Part shown: positions 56,786 to 64,000 of the stretch, piece by piece
How positions within the stretch are numbered: position 1 is the stretch's first letter
How the letters are laid out: the number at the start of each line of letters is the position of its first letter
Program-made: the position numbers and the translations under genes
The notes under the pieces: generated by a model
Database searches by the model: none
The model's input: only the letters and a program-made list of their open reading frames with translations
Told to the model about the DNA's origin: nothing
Assembly (NCBI GenBank): GCA_947498845.1
Contig: CANMLX010000013.1
Span: 32,470 to 96,469 of the forward strand
DNA: 64,000 nt
Direction of reading: 5' to 3'
Origin: an uncultured Flavobacteriaceae bacterium
GTDB lineage: Bacteria; Bacteroidota; Bacteroidia; Flavobacteriales; Flavobacteriaceae

Positions 56786-57330
56786 TTTAAAGGGTTTTTT
56801 GATAACAGTGTATTTCCTACAGGATCTTTACCTTGATTTATTAATTTTACTGCTGCCTTTACTGCCCAACATTTATCACTTGAATGGATATTTGAATAAT
56901 AACCGAGTAAAGTCCTAGGTTCAACTATCGTCCATCCATTAACAGTAATGGTTTCTACAGATGCAGATTCGAAAAAATCGATAGTAATTCTAATCTGTTT
57001 ACCATTTTCTAACCAGTCTGTTTTTTCATAGCGTCTAAAGTTTTCTTGGCTCGGTAAATAATCGTATCGTGTCCATACTTTTTGAAATCCTTGTTCTAAA
57101 AGAACGCTCATAACTTGTGGCACGTGTTTTGGGTTAACAAATATGTCTATATCCTTATGGTCATGTGCGTGCTTATATTCTGTATGATTAGGCTCAGACA
57201 TAAAATGCCAAGCCCAACCTCCAGAAATTATAATCCATTGTTTTAGTTGTTCTAATATTTTTAATCCATGTTCTATTCTATAATCTGGCCATAGTTCTCC
57301 GTATCTTTTTATATTGTGATTTGCTCCCAT
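56782..57330 (-). CDS. Minimal nucleotidyltransferase-fold protein linked to PrfH
   Basis: 182 aa. It has the Pol-beta/AadA-type nucleotidyltransferase layout: ISGGWAWHFM (35-44) in the place of the GG/GS loop, KDIDIFV (59-65) with the metal Asp pair D60 and D62, and a third acidic site in ITIDFF (D118). The C-terminus has a helical part with CWAVKAAVKLINQGKDP. No signal peptide. Such folds add nucleotides to RNA, proteins or small molecules. It sits between RtcB and PrfH, 154 bp after the former and overlapping the latter by 4 bp, which suggests that it acts on RNA or tRNA in the repair process (inference). A type II toxin-like NTase is the main alternative. Confidence 0.8.
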   Translation of the reverse strand: MGANHNIKRYGELWPDYRIEHGLKILEQLKQWIIISGGWAWHFMSEPNHTEYKHAHDHKDIDIFVNPKHVPQVMSVLLEQGFQKVWTRYDYLPSQENFRRYEKTDWLENGKQIRITIDFFESASVETITVNGWTIVEPRTLLGYYSNIHSSDKCWAVKAAVKLINQGKDPVGNTLLSKNPLK

Positions 57331-57484
57331 TTTTTTAGTTATTAGTCTTTAGTTCCTAGTTGTTAGTGATTAAGACTTGTGTTTAATTTCTGTTTCTAAG
57401 CGTTAGGGATTGAGGCATATGTTGAAGCTCCTCGCAGAGAGCGACTGCCGAAAGCCCGACCCTTGTGGTAACGCCCAACAAAAC
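57331..57484. repeat. Spacer with dispersed repeat between rtcB and the nucleotidyltransferase gene
   Basis: 154 bp holding an AT-rich TAGTTATTAGTCTTTAG-type stretch and then GC-richer DNA (GCAGAGAGCGACTGCCGAAA, GGTAACGCCC) unlike the neighbours. It reads like a dispersed flavobacterial intergenic repeat inserted in the run of genes. No ORF. Confidence 0.45.
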
Positions 57485-58876
57485 CTATTTATCCATTCTT
57501 ACAATCTTTGGTGTAAAAGTTCCTAAAACCTCCACCAATTCTTGTTGATTATTCATTACTTTTTTAATGTCTTTATAGGCCATTGGTGCTTCATCTACAC
57601 CGCCGCCAATAAGTGTAACATCATGTAATTTTAATTGCTGCTTTACATCGCTTTTAGTAAATTTTTCTTTACACTTTCTGCGTGAATGTAAGCGTCCTGC
57701 ACCATGAGAAGCAGAGTTTAAACTCTCACTATTTCCCAAACCTCTAACAATAAACCCTGATGCAGTCATAGAACCAGGAATGATTCCTAAGGCACCACTT
57801 GAAGCAGGTGTTGCGCCTTTGCGATGTACAATACATTCTTTTCCGTTTACCGTTTCTTTCCAAGCAAAATTGTGATGATTCTCAATCTTTGCAACTGCTT
57901 TAGAACCTAGTAATTTACCGATGCGATAATGAATATTATCATGACATGCTTTTGCGTAATCTCCTGCTAAATTCATGGCCAACCAATATTCTTGCCCATC
58001 ATGCGTATTTAAATCTAACCATGCCAAATGCTGCACATTCTTAGGTAATGGGCATTGTTTGGTTGCTAAATAGGTGTAATGCTTTGCAATGTTTGCGCCT
58101 AATCCTCTTGACCCGCTATGTGATAAAACACCAATATATTCGCCTACATTTAGATGCCATTCATTAGTGTTATCTGTAATGGTTACGGTTCCAAATTCCA
58201 CAAAATGATTACCTCCTCCAGATGTTCCTAATTGTTTAAATGCTTTTACTTTAAGCCTTTTTAACAAAGGGATGTCATTAAATTCTGATCTATCAAAAAT
58301 CTCATGATCATGTTTTTTGTCATGTGTTTCATACATTCCAAATTTGGTGTGATTAGACAAGATATTCTCCAGTTGATGCTGCTTTCCTTTAAGGTAAGAT
58401 GCTTTCATTGGATAGATCGTTAAACACATGCGACAGCCTATATCTACACCTACGCCATAAGGGATTACTGCATTTTCGGTAGCCAGAACGCCACCTATTG
58501 GCAATCCATATCCTGTATGCGCATCTGGCATTAAAGCTCCTGCAACAGCTATGGGCAATTTTAAGGCATCGTATAACTGATATTTTGCTTGTTCATCAAT
58601 TTCATTCTCGCCATAAATGGTAAAAGGCGCTCTTGTATTTTTTAGTTGATGTAATTTAACTTCAACTGGTTTTATTAAACCTTCAACAACCTTTCCCCAA
58701 ATAGCATGACCCTGAAATTTTTCTGGATGAAGTAATACGTCTTTTGCTTCTTCCAAGATGCGCTCTTTCTTTTCTCTTTTTCGGTATCTATTGATTTGCC
58801 CTAAAGCAATATTGATACTGTTATTTTTAGGGAAGCCTAGTTTTATTAAGTCTTTCCCTTTTAGTTTATTTCCCAT
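57485..58876 (-). CDS. rtcB: RNA-splicing ligase RtcB (PrfH-linked type)
   Basis: 463 aa. It joins RNA 2',3'-cyclic phosphate (or 3'-phosphate) and 5'-OH ends with GTP and Mn. All key motifs are present: MPDAHTGYGLPIGG (116-129), GVDIGC with metal Cys148, SGGGNH with His224, HSGSRGLG (253-260), HHNF (334-337) and SHGAGR with the guanylylated His391. GGGVDEAPMAYKD is near the C-terminus. It has the fuller 463-aa form. Its start overlaps the 202-aa gene by 16 bp, and the nucleotidyltransferase and prfH follow on the same strand. Confidence 0.95.
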   Translation of the reverse strand: MGNKLKGKDLIKLGFPKNNSINIALGQINRYRKREKKERILEEAKDVLLHPEKFQGHAIWGKVVEGLIKPVEVKLHQLKNTRAPFTIYGENEIDEQAKYQLYDALKLPIAVAGALMPDAHTGYGLPIGGVLATENAVIPYGVGVDIGCRMCLTIYPMKASYLKGKQHQLENILSNHTKFGMYETHDKKHDHEIFDRSEFNDIPLLKRLKVKAFKQLGTSGGGNHFVEFGTVTITDNTNEWHLNVGEYIGVLSHSGSRGLGANIAKHYTYLATKQCPLPKNVQHLAWLDLNTHDGQEYWLAMNLAGDYAKACHDNIHYRIGKLLGSKAVAKIENHHNFAWKETVNGKECIVHRKGATPASSGALGIIPGSMTASGFIVRGLGNSESLNSASHGAGRLHSRRKCKEKFTKSDVKQQLKLHDVTLIGGGVDEAPMAYKDIKKVMNNQQELVEVLGTFTPKIVRMDK

Positions 58877-59469
58877 GATATGTTTTCGTTTAAGATCTCC
58901 TCAATAGCATGTTTTTTAAGGCTTTTAAGGGCTCTTTTTGTTTTTAATTTTTCTTTTTTTCCTTCTGAAAAATGCCAATCATCTTTCCAATTATGCAGTT
59001 TTTCATTTGCTTGATAATACCCACTTTTTAAAAGCTTTTGTGCTAACAAAGCAGATTCACTTTCTAATAGTGGATCAATGCGTTTTGAATGCGTTATATA
59101 GGCTCTTGTATATTTAATTCTATAAGCTCCTTTTGGAATTCTTATATAGAATCTAAGTTTTAGTTTTTTGCATTCATTTTTATAATAGAATGGTGTACAC
59201 ATACACTGTGCTTTAAAACTTAGTTTGTTAAATTGCCTCTTGCTTAGGGTTGGAAAATCTTTATAGATAAGATGTTTTGAGGTTTGATGTAACCACTTTT
59301 TCTGTGCTTCTTCTTTTGTTCTACCCCAAAAGATTTGTTCTATCTTATCATATACTTCTAAAATAGCTGCTTTATTCTTGTAGCGTTCTACTTTATGAGT
59401 AATTATAATTTCTTTAAACCAACCGTGACGAATAGGTTTTTTTAACTCTATATAATCTAACCTTCGCAT
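58861..59469 (-). CDS. Basic protein co-encoded with RtcB, unknown function
   Basis: 202 aa, very basic (many K and R), no signal peptide. It has IRHGWFKEIIITHKVERYKN, KAQCMCTPFYYKNECKKLKL with a CxC-x8-C cluster, and a C-terminal helical K-rich part (KKEKLKTKRALKSLKKHAIE). Those features suggest an RNA-binding protein with a possible metal site. It overlaps rtcB by 16 bp and is first in the operon. I recognise no named family. A perfect dyad and an upstream terminator-like hairpin precede it. Confidence 0.75.
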   Translation of the reverse strand: MRRLDYIELKKPIRHGWFKEIIITHKVERYKNKAAILEVYDKIEQIFWGRTKEEAQKKWLHQTSKHLIYKDFPTLSKRQFNKLSFKAQCMCTPFYYKNECKKLKLRFYIRIPKGAYRIKYTRAYITHSKRIDPLLESESALLAQKLLKSGYYQANEKLHNWKDDWHFSEGKKEKLKTKRALKSLKKHAIEEILNENISWEIN

Positions 59470-59481
59470 TTCCTTCCAGAT

Positions 59482-59501
59482 TTTGGAACGCCGTTTCCAA
59501 A
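59482..59501. promoter_or_regulatory. Dyad TTTGGAA-N6-TTCCAAA upstream of the rtcB/prfH operon
   Basis: A perfect 7-bp inverted repeat 12 bp upstream of the start of the 202-aa gene (start at 59469, minus strand). It could be an operator or an mRNA hairpin near the start. A second near-perfect inverted repeat, TGTACG-a-CCA...TGG-CGTACA, lies at ~59560-59583. Confidence 0.55.
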
Positions 59502-59587
59502 TACGACGAACGTCTTTCGCTCTTATTTCTTTGATATGCTTTGGTTTCGTGAAGATTTATGTACGACCAAAATATGGCGTACAAAAA

Positions 59588-59613
59588 AGTCCGAAACGTT
59601 TTGGCTTCGGACT
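59588..59613 (-). terminator. Terminator-like hairpin in the leader of the rtcB/prfH operon
   Basis: AGTCCGAA (59588-59595) and TTCGGACT (59606-59613) form an 8-bp stem; on the minus strand it is followed by TTTTTT. It stands ~119 bp upstream of the first gene of the operon and ~720 bp after the previous minus-strand gene, which has its own terminator. It could therefore be an attenuator or the end of a small RNA. Confidence 0.6.
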
Positions 59614-60167
59614 CTTTAATATGATAGATGAAATTCTATGTAATAAGAAAGTAGTCTCGAAGCATATGCACAAAAGAACCTAGTTCTCTCTGCATGGTAC
59701 TATGTAATTTGATAAATAGCATTGTTGCTTCTTTTTAAAATTGTTTTGTGCTTTCACTTCGACACGCTCTGTGTGAAATTGCGATGCAAACCTATAACGC
59801 TTTTTTAAATTATGCAAGAAAAATAAAATTTATTTTATTGATAATCAGTAAGTTATGTTGTTTTTAGGCAGTAGGATTCCTGTCCGCATTATGCAGATAA
59901 CAGCTGTTTTTTATAACTGTTTGTTAGGCTGATATTTAGCTTTAAACTCACATTTTTTCAAATGAGAAAAAAAATTATGTTTAGATCCTGATTTTATAGG
60001 ATTACCTAATCCTCATATTAAAATCTTTTCTCTGGTCTCGCGCAAAGGGGCTAAGACGCAAAGAATAATCTAATGAAAATTGTAATTAGACCCCTATCTT
60101 CATCGGGATGTGTTCAACTTACACTTTTGAATGGACCTAAAAGGCTTTTCAAAATTGAGTTTTACAC
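59614..60167. other. 554-bp non-coding region within the RNA-repair island
   Basis: No ORF with coding character on either strand. It contains AACAGCTGTT within a GTTAGGC-ending stretch (~59900-59932) and part of a dispersed repeat (CGCGCAAAGGGGCTAAG, ~60041). If the hairpin at 59588 ends a transcript, an RNA of a few hundred nt could arise here on the minus strand. Nothing in the sequence proves it. Confidence 0.4.
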
Positions 60168-60172
60168 AAAAA

Positions 60173-60196
60173 AAGCGCCCAATTTCTTGGACGCTT
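60173..60196 (-). terminator. Terminator of the rtcB-paralogue operon / S24-like gene
   Basis: AAGCG-c-CCAA and TTGG-a-CGCTT form a 9-bp stem with one mismatch, followed on the minus strand by seven T. Confidence 0.75.
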
Positions 60197-60334
60197 CTTA
60201 ATTTCTATATCTTTTTTAAGTTTTTAGCTATAACATGTGTAACAGAAATAGCTTTTCAGCATCCTTTTTATGTTGTATTAATACACTAATCATAGATTAA
60301 ACTTTTACTTTGTTAATTTTAATATTAGAAATGT

Positions 60335-60631
60335 CTATGACATTGGCAGTATTTCTACTACTTTACCATATACATTTTTTGTCCATCCGTTAATTCTACC
60401 ATGATTATTGCCAATAAGCAAACCACGGGTATTGTTTTTACCTTTTACAAGATGCGTAAAGCAGTTTCCACGTACTTTACAATATACAATATCACCTACT
60501 TCGCAATCTTCCCAACTAATAGGAACTAGTCTTACGGGTTGTTTAGATTTTAATATAGGTAACATAGAATTACCAGGTTCTTTTGAAATAATGGTCTCTC
60601 CATTACTCAGTTTTTGAATTTTCCAATTCAT
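60335..60631 (-). CDS. S24-like (LexA/UmuD/phage repressor C-terminal fold) protein
   Basis: About 98 aa from the Met at 60631 (MNWKIQKLSNGETI); a GTG 10 codons earlier is also possible. It consists only of an S24/signal peptidase-like domain: KEPGNSMLPILKSKQPVRLV with the expected nucleophile Ser in GNSMxP, VGDIVYCKVRGNCFTHLV, and NNHGRINGW. There is no helix-turn-helix. The catalytic Lys is not obvious, so self-cleavage is uncertain. It stands after the 106-aa gene on the same strand but has its own promoter. Its link to RNA repair is positional. Confidence 0.75.
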   Translation of the reverse strand: MNWKIQKLSNGETIISKEPGNSMLPILKSKQPVRLVPISWEDCEVGDIVYCKVRGNCFTHLVKGKNNTRGLLIGNNHGRINGWTKNVYGKVVEILPMS

Positions 60632-60716
60632 TATTTTAATTTTAAAAGTTATGTAACTCACTATTGAATCACATATCCCATAAAATTTTCAAAAGAACAA
60701 TTTCAATGAACTGGTG

Positions 60717-60750
60717 CAAAGATGCAAGAATTAATGTGTAAAATCCAAAA
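60717..60750 (-). promoter_or_regulatory. Promoter of the S24-like gene
   Basis: On the minus strand, TTTTGG (60745-60750) and CATCTTTG (60717-60724) are 20 bp apart, close to the Bacteroidetes TTTG-N19/20-TAnnTTTG pattern, ~86 bp before the start at 60631. Confidence 0.55.
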
Positions 60751-60778
60751 TTTTATTTAACTAAATCTCAAAACTCAT

Positions 60779-62484
<1,706 letters not shown>

Positions 62485-62587
62485 TTATCCATTTTAAACT
62501 CCGCCGACTCCTCGTTCGACGGAGCATTACTTTAAAGCCTTTTAAAAGACTTATTTATGATTCCGATGCAAATATTTTATATATGTG

Positions 62588-62602
62588 CGCAATAATTTTG
62601 CG
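62588..62602. promoter_or_regulatory. Dyad CGCAA-N5-TTGCG between rtcB paralogue and WYL gene
   Basis: A perfect inverted repeat in the 160-bp divergent control region. On the minus strand it would lie next to a possible -33 element before TAAAATATTTGC (~62569). It is the obvious operator candidate for the WYL regulator. Confidence 0.5.
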
Positions 62603-62641
62603 TAGATAGATTTATTCCTTATTTTCATTAAAATTTTATGT

Positions 62642-63655
62642 ATGGCTTTAAATAAAAATGCACTCATACGTTATAAAACCATTGATAAATGTCTTCAAAA
62701 CAATTACAGACAATGGACACTAGATGATTTGATTGATGCTTGTTCTGATACGTTATATGAATATGAAGGTAGAGCGGTAAATGTTAGTAAGCGTACCGTA
62801 CAATTAGACATACAAATGATGCGTAGTGATAAGCTAGGTTATAATGCGCCTATAGTTGTCTACAACAAGAAATTTTATAAATACGAAGATGAAAATTATT
62901 CGATAACAGATATTCCATTAAATGAAAATGATATGAATGTCCTTTCTGAAACTGTGGAAATGTTAAAACAGTTTAAAGATTTCTCTTTATTTTCTGAATT
63001 GGGAGGTATTATTCAACGTTTAGAAGATAAAGTATATACAGAAAAGACAGACCAATCGGCCATTATTCATTTGGATAAAAACGAAAAATTAAAAGGTTTA
63101 GAGCATTTGGATGTTTTATACCAGGCAATCATCAAGAAAATGGTTTTGAAAATCACCTATCAATCGTTTAAAGCGCGGCAACCATCAGAGGTGATTTTTC
63201 ATCCTTTTATTTTAAAAGAATTTAATAACCGTTGGTTTTTAATAGGAAGACCCGGAGTTGAAGCTAAAAAACCTATAATTACTTTTGCTTTAGATAGAAT
63301 TATAGAAATTAATTATGATACTTCTATTACTTATATAAATGAAAATTTTGATGGTGATGCCTATTACAAAAATGTTATTGGTGTAACTGTTTCTAATACT
63401 CGTGCTCAACGTATAGAATTTTGGATAGATAGAGAGCATGCTCCTTATGTAATTACAAAACCCATACACACATCTCAACGTCTTATAAAAAGGACAGGTG
63501 ACGGTGTTATATTTAACATTTTTGTGAAAATTAACTTTGAATTGGAACGCAAAATTTTAGGTTTTGGAAACTATATTGAAGTTATTAAACCAAAGCGTCT
63601 TAGAGATAGAATAAAACAGAAGTTGGAAAAAGCAGTAGGTTTTTACAAAGAATAA
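62642..63655 (+). CDS. WYL-domain transcriptional regulator
   Basis: 337 aa. The N-terminus is a helix-turn-helix (IDKCLQNNYRQWTLDDLIDA; VSKRTVQLDIQMMRSDKLGY). The WYL domain follows (~150-240; LKITYQSFKARQPSEVIFHP, FNNRWFLIGRPG), then the WCX C-terminal domain (RAQRIEFWIDREHAPYVITK; GFGNYIEVIKPKRLRDRIKQ). WYL domains bind nucleic acid or nucleotide ligands and control defence and DNA- or RNA-damage genes. It is divergent from the second RtcB, which suggests that it takes the role played by RtcR (CARF, sigma-54) in enterobacterial rtc operons. Confidence 0.93.
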   Translation: MALNKNALIRYKTIDKCLQNNYRQWTLDDLIDACSDTLYEYEGRAVNVSKRTVQLDIQMMRSDKLGYNAPIVVYNKKFYKYEDENYSITDIPLNENDMNVLSETVEMLKQFKDFSLFSELGGIIQRLEDKVYTEKTDQSAIIHLDKNEKLKGLEHLDVLYQAIIKKMVLKITYQSFKARQPSEVIFHPFILKEFNNRWFLIGRPGVEAKKPIITFALDRIIEINYDTSITYINENFDGDAYYKNVIGVTVSNTRAQRIEFWIDREHAPYVITKPIHTSQRLIKRTGDGVIFNIFVKINFELERKILGFGNYIEVIKPKRLRDRIKQKLEKAVGFYKE

Positions 63656-63710
63656 GCCAAAAAAACAATTTAACAATCCAAAAAACGTATAATTATAAAA
63701 ACAAGAAATT

Positions 63711-63749
63711 CGCAACTTGTTAATTAATAGGTTGTTGCGTATTTTTTTT
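63711..63749 (+). terminator. Terminator of the WYL regulator gene
   Basis: CGCAAC (63711-63716) pairs with GTTGCG (63734-63739), followed by ATTTTTTTT. Confidence 0.7.
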
Positions 63750-63846
63750 ATGCTGAAGGCGGGAATTGCCTACGGCGAGTCCAATATCAACATTTTGAGA
63801 AAAGCCAGCGATAGCTGCTACTTTTTTATTTTCCAAAACGAACTAA

Positions 63847-64000
63847 AGTAAAGGATCATGCACAAAAGTTGTGTTTAAACTCAAAGTGTAAATGGTATTA
63901 ATACCATCCAGAGGTAAAATTATACATTTAATAGAGTTACTTTTAAAGCAATTGATTTCCATTATAATATAGCCACACTATTAATGTGATTATAAAAATT
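63847..64000 (+). repeat. Left end of a repeated IS-like element, cut by the window edge
   Basis: 154 bp matching 42547-42700 with one difference seen. It contains CAAAAGTTGTGTTTA (63863-63877) and the palindrome ATGGTATTAATACCAT (63892-63907). The region before it (63750-63846) is GC-richer (AAGGCGGGAATTGCCTACGG) with a 33-codon ORF of no recognisable family. Confidence 0.75.

Noticed and set aside
59483..59683. 66-aa plus-strand ORF upstream of the rtcB operon
   Set aside because: It covers the dyads and the hairpin, which explain the sequence better than coding.
59900..59932. Integron attC-like site (GTTAGGC after a short palindrome)
   Set aside because: No matching RYYYAAC partner, no cassette ORF and no integrase are visible.

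Overview
The window is chromosomal DNA of a member of the family Flavobacteriaceae (Bacteroidetes). Supporting signs are low GC content, many TonB-dependent receptors with carboxypeptidase-like N-terminal domains, DUF4249 and FecR/ECF-sigma modules, a type IX secretion type B sorting domain, Bacteroidetes-type promoters (TAnnTTTG), a PcrB-like polyprenylglycerol-phosphate synthase and near absence of Shine-Dalgarno sequences.

Layout. 1-5.6 kb: TolC/HlyD/AcrB-type RND efflux operon with a four-helix-bundle (S23-type) gene lodged in it. 5.6-12.2 kb: accessory region with a membrane-anchored regulator, a small lipoprotein, a TPR histidine kinase/LuxR response regulator pair and small or odd proteins (DUF4177, YidD-like, orphan HsdR_N nuclease, basic-adaptor domain). 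12.2-17.1 kb: RDD protein and an iron-uptake-like set (PepSY reductase, TonB receptor, CNGKC protein). 17.3-25.3 kb: MBL hydrolase, S8 and M1 peptidases, and a repeat-rich T9SS cargo protein. 25.4-45 kb: mainly housekeeping genes (trpS, plsC-like, nrdA/nrdB, marC-like, rbfA, LolE-like permease, Y-family polymerase, rpoN, ahcY). 45-46.4 kb: PPTase and GGGP-synthase-like genes, coupled. 46.9-55.7 kb: two related TonB receptor/DUF4249 modules, one intact FecR, one truncated FecR and a single ECF sigma factor. 56-63.7 kb: an RNA-repair island.

The RNA-repair island is the most notable content. It holds two RtcB-type RNA ligases of different clades. One is in a run with a basic 202-aa protein, a minimal nucleotidyltransferase-fold protein and the GGQ release factor homologue PrfH. 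The other is in an operon with a 106-aa protein and an S24-like protein, divergent from a WYL-domain regulator. PrfH plus RtcB is a known pair for rescue and repair of ribosomes cut in the decoding centre. The nucleotidyltransferase, the second divergent RtcB, the basic and S24-like partners and the WYL regulator go beyond what I know of that pair.

Intergenic regions are rich in small palindromic mobile elements. A 163-bp MITE is present three times, and one copy is interrupted by a 177-bp inverted-repeat element with a perfect 10-bp target duplication. There is also an IS5-type transposase remnant, and a 154-bp direct repeat shared by 42.5 kb and the right edge of the window. I saw no rRNA, tRNA or CRISPR array.
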